A stretch of 64,000 bases of DNA from Nematostella vectensis (lineage: Eukaryota > Cnidaria > Anthozoa > Actiniaria > Edwardsiidae), in the NCBI RefSeq assembly GCF_932526225.1, contig NC_064037.1, positions 11,452,203-11,516,202 on the forward strand, in the 5' to 3' direction. The notes beneath the pieces were generated by a model. It was given only the letters and a program-made list of their open reading frames with translations, was not told where the DNA came from and searched no databases. The stretch's first letter is position 1. Each line of letters starts with the position of its first letter. Positions 37,939 through 49,274 of the stretch are shown one piece after another. The translations under genes were made by a program, and so were the position numbers.

Positions 37939-40016
37939 ATGAGTGGTGGAGTTTCCAACGCTAGCTTTGTCCTTCTCGGGCTTCTTGCGGTTGTTTTCTT
38001 CGATGGAACTGGTGAGTTAGGCGCGGCATGTGTTTACGAAGATTGAGTTTTACTATATATAAAAACTTTGGAAATTTAGAAGAAGATTGAGTTTTACTAT
38101 ATATAAAAACTTTGGAAATTTAAGCTAACGGGCATTTCTTATTACTATTTCCAATATTTCCAAAATGTTTATTTATATAATTATGATTTTTGATGAATGG
38201 TGGATATTTCTACGGCTTTTTTTTCGTCCTCGCCTATTCAACTCAGAGGCAATATTCCGTACGCATTTTTTTTTTTTCAAATACCTTTACACTGGTGGAT
38301 TTTAAAATTCAATAAAGCAAGAAACGATATAGCTCGAAAGTCTTTTGAAATAGTTTTGAAAACAAACAAAAAGCTTTTTACGGCTACCGGCCAAAACAAT
38401 ACGAGACTTTTTGTCTATTAAAGTGTTCCAGGGACATTTGGCTTCATGATAAAGGCTCTGAATGCTTCTTTGGTAACTGCGGACGGTTCGTAGTTCTCGC
38501 AATCTGCCTTCGTACCTCCATGAAAAATTTTGAAGGTGGTTCAACTCCACGGGACATAAGTTACTGACGCAAGTTTTCAATCTTTGTGTTTTCTTTGCTA
38601 ATGTCTTTTCTAAAAAATGTCTATGTTTGACTTGGTCTCTCACATTGTCCTTCTAGCTTTCTAGTTAAGAACAAATTTGTCAATATAATCTTGGATCGAG
38701 GCAAGATGATTTTCTCTACCCAAGACTTTTCTTGTTAAACATGGCTGTTGTTGTTTTCATCTTCAGGGTAATACAATTCGCTTCTGAATGTTCTGAGTTT
38801 GAATTCATTCTGACTTCCAAACCATGTGGCATTTTTGGGGGACTGTATCGTTTGTTGTTTGGGGCTTCTTTATTCAAATTGAGAGATTCTTTATTAAAAT
38901 TAAGTAGCTCGAGTTTTTCCGAAACATTTGTCTGTCCGTACGGATTCAGTAGGGCCTCCGGTTCAGTAGGGGAAATCTCGCCCTGTGTTCCTTTTACTTC
39001 GCATTTTGCTACAATGTTTCTGTCTTGGAGATCTTTGTCGTGTACTGGAGTGACAGCAAGGTCAGGAATCTTGCTCGCACCTTCCTGTTTAAAGGTCACA
39101 CTGTGCGGAAATGCGGCATGCAGTGAGTCTCTTCGCTTATTAAAAGGTGCCGCTATTCGTTCGCTTGTGGTGAGCCATCGGTGATTTCATTTTTATCACA
39201 GTAGTTTTTGAATTCCTTAGACTTCAATTCGGGACCATTATCAGACTTAATGTTAGTGGTAGCCCACGCTCTCTACTCCGTTGAAATCCCACAGAAAATA
39301 TTTGCTAAGCAGGATACCCTCCCTCATCCGGTCGTATAAAAGTTTTATAAAATTCCTTTTTTACTCCAAAACCTTGATATTCTGTGTTAACCGTTTAACA
39401 TGTCACTTATGGTAGTAAGCCGTAGAAAGCATGAATAGCATGCATCTTTCGCACCTACTCGGCTGCAAAAGTTTACAGGTTCTCTGCTCATTTTGCCATT
39501 TTGTCAAATAAGGCTATTTGTGTTCTTCCTATTGTCGTATGCTTGCTTTCTCTTTATTCTCTTTTTCTCTTTCTATATCAATGTAATATAAATTGTTTGT
39601 TGTTTGGTTGTATTGTAGTTTCTGACATTGATGTTTTTTACGTGTTTCTAGATGCAACAATCCTTTGTCGCATTCTGCCATTGCTCCCAGCATCCAATAA
39701 CACCGCCCTAAAAAACCACGTGATTGCTAACATGTCTGTGGATAACGTGAAAAACTGCGCCGCAAAATGCTTCCTGAACCCGCGATGCGCATCCGTGAAC
39801 TATCAGCAGTCAACAGACAAGGTCACGTGCGAACTGAGCTCATCAGATCACCTCCAGCACCCACTGGATCTGGTCCCTCAGCCAGGATTCATGTACCGTG
39901 GAACTAAGGTTGGTGCAGGGAGTTCTCCATTCTCTCACAAAATCCTGGTTGGTGCTATTATCGTGTTTTCAATACCAGGCCCATACCCACGGGGGTACAG
40001 GGGGTGCGAACGCACA

Positions 40017-40047
<31 letters not shown>

Positions 40048-43000
40048 AACGGCCGAAGGTCCACTTTCGGTTCCCAATAGACGTGCTATTTGTAGACAAA
40101 ACTATAAAGCATAAGCTAGATCGCTCTGGTTCGTCTGGTACTCATTCCCTGCCCCCCCCCCCGGAAAAATTAGGTACATTTTTTAGGATTTAGCACCCCC
40201 CCCCCCACTAAGAAAAATCCTGGGTACGTGCCTGAATTCCATGCTTTGCGTCCATAAAACATTTGTTCGCGTTTTTGTATCAAACCTCGGTCTTTGATTG
40301 GTTTAAAATCTAACGATTCAAACATTCAAAACAAAAACAACTAATCAGCGGAAGAAAACGAGACAATCTCTTTCTTTAAAACGTATACTTCAAAAGTAAA
40401 CTAGCTCAGAAAAAAACCCAAGGCTTATTGATGCTCGCAAAAAAATTACAATAGTCCGTGCTAAATCTTAAAAAGAATTTCAATTGAAAAATAATCGTAG
40501 AAACTTCTTATCGAACAAAAACAGTAAAGGTTTGTTCTCACTTGGACACAAGTGCAACGAACGCAACTGCTTGATTTTCTTGCGCTTATGTTTGACGATT
40601 CCCACTTGTGTTGCGCTTCCGTTTTCGCTTACGTCTTAGTGAGTGCCAGCCTTAACAGGTGACTAGAGAGGTGACAGGCAAAGGGCTAATGGTCGAAAGC
40701 AAAGGTACTTTGTTCTCAGTGGCGTACAGCATGCAACCTTGTCTTAATTTTATTACCCCGAAAAAAGAAAGAATAAAGAGAAAAGGGGATCACATTGATT
40801 TATCAATTTTTTTTTCAACAGAACGGCTGTTCATCGCATCAGTGCCCGGAAAATGCCACGTGTTTCCCTGGTCTTAGCCCTGACACGCATAACTGCGCTT
40901 GCCCAGAAGGATATACAGGAGCCCAGTGTGAAAATGGTGTGGTTAATTACAGCCACTAAAAACACAGCTACCACCACCCTACAGCTTTCAACCCCTTATT
41001 ACGTGCAAAAACCTTACGAACAACTACCACATCCCTACAACTACCACCACTGGTACAAACACAACGTGGTGGTTAGTGTTTAGACCACCTTGAAAACACC
41101 TACACCTACAATAACTACCAACACAACTACAACCCCATAAAATGTTTAATTACCCTTGTTTTGTTGGTAAAACTTCAGTATTCCAATTCTGGCACTGTTT
41201 GAACACCATGTTGGGAGGTTTTGTGAAGTTCGGTCCACCACATCTACAAGTCTTTTTCTCAATCGAATTTGGGCGTGCCAGCAACACTGGCCAATGTTGG
41301 CGCTGATTGTACGGGACTTGAAATTGCCTTAATGCGCATTTTATTTCAGATGTAGATGAATGTTCAAGCGATGATTTCCCTTGTGACACGAATGCAACCT
41401 GCAGTAACACTCACGGTTCTTTCGTGTGTGCATGCAAACACGGCTTCACCGGAGACGGATTGACCTGCAAAGGTAAGAAGAAAATATGTATTATTGAGAC
41501 ATGAGGGTTGATGCGTAAAAAGTACAAATTTATTTATTTGGCTACTGTGTATTCCTATTCTGTCTTATTTTTTTAGTTATTATTTCGTTTCTCTGCTATA
41601 AGCCTAACCCTATTCTTTTGAACATAAAGTTGAACCCCTCTAACTTAAACTCTGGTAACTCGAGTGACATGCTAATAGATCGAACTAGGATAACTCGCGC
41701 TCTCTATTCTAACTCGAAATTCTTTAGTTTGCTTTTCTTATTCTGACACAGCTGCAGCAGGCCTCGAAATATTAAGGGGAACGATACAAAAACATTAAGA
41801 AAATATTGGGTGACACAGTCACCCTAGTCATTATCGTGGTTTGGAGGAAAACGCTTGAAATATACCAGACAGCAGGGGCGGATCTAGCTTTTCACTTAAG
41901 AGGGGTTTGGCTCAGTGACAAAGGGGGGAGGGGGTGTTTTTATTTGTTACATATGGCTTTCTGGAAGCCCATAGGAGGGGCGATTAAACCCCCTAAACCC
42001 TCTCCCTAGATCCGCTACTGGACAGAGTCTATTTCAGTCTGGCTCTGGCTCTGAGTTTTCTATTGTTCAATTGTTTGTAAGCCAGCCAGCCTCCAGTAAT
42101 AATGCACTGAATATCTCTTTTTGCACTGAATTACCTGAAAAGTACACAGCTCTCAGCCAATCAGAATCGTCTTTATTATCCGCTCATCTGTTTTTAAGAT
42201 GTCAATGAATGCGAACTGCCGAATGATTGCCACGTGAACGCAACGTGCCATAATACCATTGGTTCGTATACCTGTACGTGTCAACCATCTTATCTTGGTG
42301 ATGGCTTTACTTGTCTACTAAAAGGTGAGTCATTATAAGCAATTACACTATCAATCAGCCTATCTATAATTATTCTGCACAGTGTTCATAAGGAATTCAT
42401 CTGTTCAGTTGCCGATTGATGTCACGCACAGTAGCTCTTATATTGTGCACTAATATATAGTTTTAGGACATGACGGAAAAACCTGGGAAATTCGCAATTC
42501 GAGATTGGCCATCGGTTCCTTGTATTCGCGGACTGATTTTTGAAACACAAATAACGTGAGGCCGAAATGCACATACCCAGAGTTTTGCTTTTCAAGATAT
42601 TTTTTAAAGATATTTTTTCCTTGATCATCCTTGCGCTATGTATGAGCTCAGGGACGAAAAGCTCAAATTTCAATGTCACTTTACCAAAAGCCGCATCAAT
42701 TTTTAAAAAAGTCGCATTTGATATTTTGTTTGCTATTACTTACTAAGTACTTAGAGAAATTTTCCGCCTTATTAGATCTGAAATGAGCTTATTTGAAGCG
42801 TTAAGTCATGTTTTTCCGTCATGTCTAGTTTTAGGCATTCCCTAAAGGCGGAACACCAAACCAAATCGTTAATATTTATTATCGCTCTAAAATTCCAATA
42901 AAAAGCTTTACGAATGCTTGCGATGCTAACGATGACGTCACAAATCACATGACTATCTCCTTGAACTACATACACATTTTCTATCTGGTTGTCTGACGCT

Positions 43001-45845
43001 GTTTCTACTATGAGATATCAAATTTTTATTATGTCATCCCCTTGACACCTTCATGACACATATCAAGTTTGGTTGTCATATGGAGTTCCGTTCTTGAGAT
43101 ATGAATATTATTGTTCTTAATTACATCGGGATAGTTAATTATTGATTTATTGCTTTATCTGCATTTGATGCACATTTTTTTTTTGCATTGCAGATGCAGA
43201 TTTTTCATGCAAAGACATCTTCAAGGAATCCAGGTTTGTATTAATAGGTTTCCGTTAATAGTTTTTTGACGTTTCCAGAAAATACGAGGGTATTGATGAC
43301 AGCTGTGCGAGTATCGCCCTTTAGGGTTAAAATACGAGGGTATTGATGACAACTGTGCGAGTATCGGCCTTTAGGGTTAAAATACGAGGGTATTGATGAC
43401 AACTGTGCGAGTATGGGCCTTTAGGGTTAAAATACGAGGGTATTGATGACAACTGTGCGAGTCTTTAGGGTTAAAATGTGCACATATGTCAAGTGTAGAT
43501 GAGTTTTTAAACAGTTACTCCAAACTATTTGCAAGATTTGATGATTATCCGTATATTTTAGCGTTTCCTAAGACCGACTCTTGTAGTTGCTGTTGTTCTT
43601 AATAAACCACATGTAAAATTGAATCAATACACATTTTAAATTTGCAAAATGTTAAAAAATAAGGCGTTTTCATTTTCTCTTAAAATAAGACTCATATCAT
43701 GTCTCTTGTCTCATACTGAATCTTGATAAGCAATCAACATACCTTTAATACTGTGAGCTTTATTATCCCCGGTCTAACCCTTTTTTCTAACAGTATACGC
43801 ACGGACAAGGCGTACACTATGGTCGTGGGCTCAACTTTGACTGAAGTGTACTGCCAAATGTCAAGTATCTGCGGAAGTGGGGGATGGACGCTGGTCATGA
43901 AAGCAGATGGCTCAAACGTCAGTAGTCTATTTCGCCCCTTTATAGCCTCCTCTTCTTATCGGAAAGAAAAGAGAAGGGGGCTTACTGTGGCGAATAGTAA
44001 GAACAATAAGCAGGGGGGGGGGGGGGGGTTACAGGTAGCTCCCCTCGTTACCATTCTCTCGCGTTTTTTTAATACAGGAATCCCGAATCTGAATAAAGGC
44101 TAGTTCAACATGAAAAATTACCGAGAAGAGTTGCCAGTAGTCTCCTTTGCAGCCCCTCGTGTCGGAGTCACGAGCGGCTGCAAAGGAGACTAAGTTGCCA
44201 GCGGAGGAGGCTACCCCTTCTAACTCTTTGTGGATCTATGCTGGTCTGGTAAAGTGATAGTCCAGACCTGGGGCTCTCTTTGCGCTCGACATTCTGGCTC
44301 GCGTGAAAGAGGGTCCAGTATTTATTGCATGCGCATGCGCGAACATGTACCAATCAGCGACCTTCACGGCAAAAGTTGAAATACGAGCGCGCGCAATAAC
44401 GGACGTGCCAAAGGAGGGTCGATTCCCGCTAGACTTTGTCGAGCGCAGAGCTTCGAAAATCGATCATCGCTAAGTTGAAAATAATGGATTGATATATTTT
44501 CCAGACTCTAATTATCATCTGTCCTGTTCTCAGAAAAGATTGACAATCAAGTATTTACCCACGACCAAAATCAGCGTATTATTTTTAAATAAACCCTCGC
44601 TCGTCCCCTTCGCAGCCATCTTGAATTAAGCAACCAAGCCACACCGCATATATGCGGTGTATTTTCGCGCATGCGCATGCAATAAATACTGGACCCTCTT
44701 TCACGCGAGCCAGAATGTCGAGCGCAAAGAGAGTCCCAGGTCTGGACTAGTAAAGTGACAGCTGTGCGTGGCGTAAACGGTATAAGGCATTGCCAGGGAC
44801 CTCGCTCTCGCCTCCTTATTAATACGTGAACCTCGGCGTTTGGTATCTTAGCATTGCAAACAATTCTCTCTAAAAAGCGGTGTTGGGGCCGAAATCTCCA
44901 GCCTAGCCGTAAAGCGTTCAGCTTTTTAGGCTCGATTTTCCTTGTGTGGTTTTGCTTTTTTTCTCTTTTCTCTCCCTTTTTATGGTCACCTTATGGTCAG
45001 ACCTGCAGTAACTTCGGTTCGGAATTTAAAGATCATTCCTCTATTTGTAGGATGATTCCCTCCTCCTACTTCCATAAATTCAAAAACCATCTCGAATTTT
45101 TTTTTTGTAGAATATGTTTTGCACGCACAAATCATAGTGATCAAAACCTTTCAATGCAAAGGTGCATTGTGGGCAGGGAGGCATTCATTACCGTATTAAA
45201 ATATCACGAGCACAATCACCAGCTTATACCCCGTCCTCCTACCTCCCCCCCACGCCCCCCTACCCCCTCCCCCCCACACACGCCCTCCCCCCATCCCCGT
45301 TTGGAAGAGCCTCCTCTCTCATGTATCCTGCATCTAATGACAAAAAGCACTTTGTGTTGGTTTTTCAGGAAACATTTGAATATGACTCACCCCTTTGGTC
45401 AAATAAGCTTGAATACAACCCTAAAGCAGGATTAACCGGTTTAGACGAGCACGAAACCAAGCTATCCACCTACTGGAGTGTTCCATTCGAAGACATCTGT
45501 ATCGGGATGAAGGTCGGGGATGACCTGAGATGGCTTAACTTACACTACCCCTCTGAGTCCTTGTATGACGTCATTGCTGATGGGACTTTCAAGAATTTGT
45601 CCATGCCGAAAGCTGATTGGCTGGGTCTGATTGCAGACTCAGAACTTCAAAAGAATTGCGGCAGGAATGGTTTTAATAACATGAAGGTTCGCATCGGAAT
45701 TATTGGGAATGGAGAAGACGATTGCCGAACCCCGGATAGCGAGCTAGGATTTGGGACTAAAGAAAGTGGTTATCGGGTAGGGAACACTTGTCAGCAAACA
45801 TGCCAAAAACGGTTTACTGCATTTGGGTATATTTTTGTAAAATAG
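37939..45845 (+). CDS. Secreted PAN, EGF and GGWT/fibrinogen-like domain protein
   Basis: Probable extracellular matrix or lectin-like protein. Exons: 37939-38011, 39652-39908, 40822-40936, 41350-41472, 42199-42324, 43194-43233, 43794-43917, 45369-45845; phases agree, giving 444 residues. Exon 1 is a signal peptide (ATG 37939, hydrophobic [15 protein letters not shown]). Exon 2 is a PAN/apple-like Cys domain. Exon 3 is a plain EGF domain; exons 4 and 5 are calcium-binding EGFs starting DVDEC and DVNEC with N-glycosylation sites. The C-terminal half has [14 protein letters not shown], the signature of fibrinogen-related and intelectin-like domains, and a conserved Cys pattern. This order resembles proteins annotated in corals as uncharacterized skeletal organic matrix protein 5, from memory. 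The donor after exon 2 (AAG|GTTGGT) is weak. Function in an anemone is unknown. Confidence 0.82.
38038..38122. repeat. 41-bp direct duplication after the exon 1 donor
   Basis: Two copies of GAAGATTGAGTTTTACTATA with TATAAAAACTTTGGAAATTTA follow each other directly, starting about 27 bp after the donor of exon 37939-38011. Confidence 0.9.
38716..39340 (-). pseudogene. Decayed Ty3/gypsy-type retroelement fragment (integrase)
   Basis: On the minus strand, about 39260-39180 reads [16 protein letters not shown], the middle-Asp block of a retroviral-type integrase core, soon ended by a stop. The frame continues after a shift with post-integrase text ([13 protein letters not shown]) to about 38716. 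Stops and shifts show it is dead. It lies antisense in intron 1 of the PAN/EGF gene; no LTRs were found. Confidence 0.6.
39976..40234. mobile_element. MITE with CAGGCNCNTACCCA ends and poly-C tracts
   Basis: CAGGCCCATACCCA at the left and TGGGTACGTGCCTG at the right are inverted repeats with two mismatches. Three poly-C tracts lie inside. It follows the PAN exon in an intron. Confidence 0.6.
41873..42020. mobile_element. hAT-like MITE, 5-bp duplication GACAG
   Basis: Ends CAGGGGCGGATCTAG and CTAGATCCGCTACTG are inverted repeats with mismatches near the tips. GACAG flanks both ends (41868-41872 and 42021-42025). Confidence 0.65.
43279..43474. repeat. 50-bp tandem repeat, four copies
   Basis: AATACGAGGGTATTGATGAC starts units at 43281, 43331, 43381 and 43431. 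The last copy is shortened. It starts about 46 bp after the donor of exon 43194-43233. Confidence 0.92.
44138..44192. repeat. Perfect hairpin
   Basis: TAGTCTCCTTTGCAGCC pairs with GGCTGCAAAGGAGACTA (17 bp), and the loop holds a second CTCGTG/CACGAG stem. It is likely a very small MITE or a remnant of one. Confidence 0.85.
44258..44749. mobile_element. Mutator-like (MULE) MITE with 86-bp inverted repeats
   Basis: A 492-bp element whose ends, 44258-44343 and 44664-44749, are inverted repeats of 86 bp with a single mismatch, starting TAGTCCAGACCTGGG. A 9-bp direct duplication GTAAAGTGA flanks it (44249-44257 and 44750-44758). Long inverted repeats with a 9-bp duplication fit Mutator-like elements; Merlin is the alternative. 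No transposase. It lies in the last intron of the PAN/EGF gene. Confidence 0.85.
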
Positions 45846-46107
45846 CTCTCCAAAAATGAGGGGAATATTTTGGGTTAGTTATGGGCTGTGCCTCTACCCC
45901 TATCCCCTCCCGAAAAAAAAATGTTGTTAAAAGTTATTGCAATCTCAGTGGCGGCGGACCCTTTACAGCCCACTTTCCCCAGTAGAATAAATCATAATTA
46001 TCCAAAATCACACTGACATACGGACATGAACCCGATCTCCCCCCCCCACCCTGACTGTCTACATTTCTACATTCAAAATTTCTGCACCTTGTGAATTTCG
46101 CTGTCAT

Positions 46108-46141
46108 AGTATAACAATGAAGGAACTTTCATTGTTATACT
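46108..46141. repeat. Short perfect hairpin after the PAN/EGF gene
   Basis: AGTATAACAATGAA pairs with TTCATTGTTATACT around a 6-bp loop, about 265 bp after the stop codon. It may be in the 3' UTR. Confidence 0.7.
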
Positions 46142-46350
46142 TGATGTAAATATTTATGCTTTGTCAGGTTTTTGTACTCTGATATGGTGTTCTTGGGCCC
46201 ACATTGAGAGCCCTGCCCCTCTTTTTTGGGGTGCTCCGCAAACCGTTTATAAGTCTCTGCATGGTAGAGGAACATCATGTGAATGCTCAACAGTAGCATC
46301 CATACATACATATTAAACTTTGCACAGCCGTCGCTAGAGAAGGTCCTTCA

Positions 46351-46705
46351 AATCGGCCATTCCAGCTAAAGCGCGAGCGCGCACGGCATGTCGGTTATGC
46401 CTAGTGCACAATAGTGACCTATATCGACATAACGACATGGGCGCGCGTACTCTTATCTTCGACATAACGACATGGGTATAACGACATAAAAAAACATATT
46501 TTTGTCTATGTCCATGTCGTTATGTCTGGCTAAACATAGTGCGCGCGCCCATGTCGTTATGTTGCTAGTGTGCACTAGGCATTACTGTGGTAGATTTGTC
46601 AAACAAACTATATAAATGCGCGCGCTGCAATCTGGTAGCTGTGGTAGCCGGCCGGCCTCGGAATTTCTGAATGAGAAGGAGCGCGCACGCTAGCTAGCTG
46701 GAATC
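46351..46705. mobile_element. GGCCATTCCAGCT-ended element with a nested palindrome
   Basis: GGCCATTCCAGCT at the left and AGCTGGAATCC near 46697 are the outer ends. Inside, about 46395-46583 is a second palindrome: ATGCCTAGTGCACA mirrored by TGTGCACTAGGCAT, and CATAACGACATGGGCGCGCG mirrored by CGCGCGCCCATGTCGTTATG. CATAACGACATGG also repeats directly in between. Confidence 0.6.
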
Positions 46706-46757
46706 CCAAATTTGGACCATGCCTTGATTTCCTATCAGACTAACCCTTCTTTTATTC

Positions 46758-46938
46758 ACCTATTTCAAATAAGGTTGCACTCGGAGAATTCATGTGTCGT
46801 ATTTCTTCGTGCTTCATGGGTGTCAGATAAATAGCGTAAACAAAAACAAGTCCAGGTTTGGAAAAGTATAGTATCCTTGTTTATTTCCCTCAAAAACATT
46901 GACATGGATTCTCGAGTGCAACCTTTATTGAAATAGGT
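46758..46938. mobile_element. MITE with ACCTATTTCAA ends
   Basis: ACCTATTTCAAATAAGGTTG at the left is mirrored by CAACCTTTATTGAAATAGGT at the right; the arms continue through GCACTCGAGAAT with small gaps, about 38 bp in all. Confidence 0.7.
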
Positions 46939-47225
46939 TTATACCTGATTACACGCTATTTTCGCGTCTAATTTCGCGAATTTCAAAATTCAGAAAGGTG
47001 ACGGCAAAAATTGGGATACACTATTATTTATAAGAACCTTTTCTTTAAAAATCGTCGAGGCTGAGATTTCACCAGAACATGCTAAAACCTGCCGAGGCTC
47101 AGATAGCAGCAACATATTGCTGTTTCAGTCAGTGTTCTCAAATGCAGTGTTAAATTGTGTTCATTAATACAACCTTAAATGTTATATTGCTATTGGTCAT
47201 TTGTGTGATTATCCTCCTAATAATA

Positions 47226-47343
47226 GGCCATTCTAGCTATAAGTATAAGTATGCGCGCGCACTCACTAGGAACCTTCCTCAATTCTGGTAGTTGAGGTAG
47301 GTTTCTATGGTTATGCGCGCTTAAACTTATAGCTGGAATGGCC
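47226..47343. mobile_element. Small MITE, GGCCATTCYAGCTATAAGT ends
   Basis: GGCCATTCTAGCTATAAGT is mirrored by ACTTATAGCTGGAATGGCC. The outer ends match those of the element at 46351, so both belong to one family. TA follows or precedes both ends. Confidence 0.7.
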
Positions 47344-48151
47344 TATTAATTGGGTACCATATTTAATAAGCACTAAAATTTAAGAACATTGTTAAGAACA
47401 TCTTCAGCCTTAAAATGTTATAAAAGAACGGCCCAGCCTCAACTGAAAATTAGACGTTCTTATAAAAAGAGAGTGCATGCGAAGTACACACAAAGGCTTT
47501 GGATGAAATATTTATCGGCTGTATTGTACTGTAATTTTTAATCGATTTTCATATATTGAAATAGAGCATTACTCTTTGCATTTATTTTTTTTTTCTTTAT
47601 TTACTATATTGTGTAAAAAATATAGCTGTCAACTCACCCGCATGTAGACGGGTGTCACAAGATTTTTTTGTAAGAATTATTATTCATACGATCTCTGTAT
47701 TCACCCACATTGGCTGTCTTAGTTTGGTTTTACATATTTTCTGTATTTCACCCGATTTCACAAGATTTCTGTCCAAGCTGAAGCTGGGTTGACAGAATAA
47801 GGTACTTTAGTTGGCGTTGTATTGTTTGCCATGACAAAGCCCCTTGAGTACTATAGATATTATACATATAAGCATCCTACAATAACTTAATGTATGAAAT
47901 AAAGCTCATTTATGGTGGATTGTGTTGACTTTTCAATTCTCCCCTTTTTCTACAGCATATGTTTATTGCTGTCTGTTAGAAATGACGGTCAACAAAACGT
48001 CGCATTATTTCTATTGTAAGCAAGAGTTACAAACTCTGTTTCACTCATAAATTTGCTTTGAAAAATTCATCATTGTTTCATTTAGAGATTGTCGAGAAAG
48101 AAAAGAGGTTTTGTTCTATTCGAGCAGGCATAGAACTCAGGGTTTTTAAAA

Positions 48152-48283
48152 AGTTCAAACGTCGTATTTATCCATGAGCCGTATTTAATGCAAATGCATG
48201 CAAATGATTCGAGTCGATTGTTTCATCTTCATTTGCATGTATTTGGATTGAATACGGTTCATGGATAATACGACGTTTAAACT
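48152..48283. mobile_element. Palindromic MITE with about 50-bp arms
   Basis: CAAACGTCGTATTTATCCAT is mirrored by ATGGATAATACGACGTTTAA; the arms continue to GCAAATGA near the centre with a few mismatches. Confidence 0.7.
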
Positions 48284-48299
48284 CAGCCTAAAGGTCGAG

Positions 48300-48366
48300 C
48301 ACAGGCTACCCAATGCTTGAGATAATAAAGTCTATATTTAATATCTCAATCATTGGGTAGCCTGTG
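48300..48366. repeat. Hairpin CACAGGCTACCCAATG
   Basis: CACAGGCTACCCAATG at 48300 is mirrored exactly by CATTGGGTAGCCTGTG ending at 48366; a second GAGATA/TATCTC pair lies inside. Confidence 0.8.
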
Positions 48367-48605
48367 CATTTTTCGCGCGCATGTGACCCTAGAACATTAA
48401 TTAGCGCGCGCTAAATGGCCATTAGAGTTTGTTCGAGTAGACAGTAAAAAGGATTCTCATAGCTCGACCAGCAACATCAATACCAGGGCGGGTAGGCCAC
48501 CTTGAGAGTCAGAGAGACCAGCGAACTGCCCAGCGTCGGCGAGTCGCAGGGAAAAAACACGCTGGAAATCACGTAACTGATCTTTTTCCGAACTGACGGT
48601 CCCTT

Positions 48606-48671
48606 CACGTGGGTCCCGTCACGTGGGTCCCTTCACGTGATCTTTTTCAAATTTGAAAGTTCCCTCACGTG
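48606..48671. promoter_or_regulatory. Four CACGTG E-boxes before the H1-like gene
   Basis: CACGTG occurs at 48606, 48620, 48634 and 48666, the first three exactly 14 bp apart within GTCCCTTCACGTGG-type units. The last ends 22 bp before the start codon. CACGTG binds bHLH-zip factors (Myc/Max, USF, TFE/MITF). Confidence 0.6.
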
Positions 48672-48692
48672 TGCATTACAAACAACAGCGTA

Positions 48693-49274
48693 ATGATGAA
48701 GACACAGGAAGAGCGGTATGTTGAGCTCGTTTACCGCGCAGTGAGAGAGCTACAGGAGTACCATTCTAGTGTCTCGAGACAGAAGATCGTCGAGAACGTT
48801 CAGAGTGCTTGTCGACGCGGGAAAAATGTTATACGACTCGCAAAGCTTGCTATCATAAAAGCCGTCGAAGTTGGTCTGATTATACGAACGTCAGGATCAG
48901 GACTCAACGGCTCGTTTATAATAAACAAGAAAAAGATTTCACCTGACTGGGACTTTGAGAGGACAATGGTTCAACAACGGCGGGTCGAACCGGTAAGGAT
49001 TCTTGTTAGAGAAGCGGGCAAAGAACCTCGCAAAAGTAAGAGCGCACCGCCAACAACAAGTCATGGCAACAGGGCAAGGTATCGAATGCATTTTGCTCCG
49101 CCTCTCTCGCCCATACCCGAGCGATCGAGAGGAAACTGGCCAAAGCCAATCTTGAAATCGCCAAGGAGTCAATCCTCGGAGCGGAGAGTTCACTTCAGCG
49201 CGCGAAGCCCAAAGGTATTCTGGATTTCTTCAACTCTAAATAGACGCAGACAAAGAAGAGTACGGTCTTCGTAG
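48693..49274 (+). CDS. Intronless linker-histone (H1/H5 domain)-like protein
   Basis: A single-exon protein of 193 residues starting MMKTQEERYVELVYRAV. Residues about 8-72 fit the H1/H5 winged helix: three helical segments, then GLIIRTSGSGLNGSFIINKK, matching the GTGASGSFKL wing of H1. The wing and helix spacing match the family, but the tail is Arg/Ser/Pro-rich rather than the Lys/Ala/Pro-rich tail of replication H1. The tail has PILKSPRSQSSERRVHF, like the SILK plus RVxF pair that docks protein phosphatase 1 in proteins such as KNL1. ATG 48693 (or the next codon) is the first ATG; the frame is open upstream only to a GTG at 48669. A donor-like AAAG|GTATTC near 49212 could trim the end. It may be a germline or variant linker histone, or another winged-helix chromatin protein. 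Confidence 0.65.
   Translation: MMKTQEERYVELVYRAVRELQEYHSSVSRQKIVENVQSACRRGKNVIRLAKLAIIKAVEVGLIIRTSGSGLNGSFIINKKKISPDWDFERTMVQQRRVEPVRILVREAGKEPRKSKSAPPTTSHGNRARYRMHFAPPLSPIPERSRGNWPKPILKSPRSQSSERRVHFSARSPKVFWISSTLNRRRQRRVRSS

Noticed and set aside
40958..41140. Thr/Pro-rich linker exon in the PAN/EGF gene
   Set aside because: The ACAACTACCAC-rich stretch follows the EGF1 donor; the frame meets stops and no acceptor was found.
44854..45435. 193-codon open frame before the last PAN/EGF exon
   Set aside because: It is out of frame with the exon, starts at a non-ATG codon, and runs through a C-rich tract; no family match.
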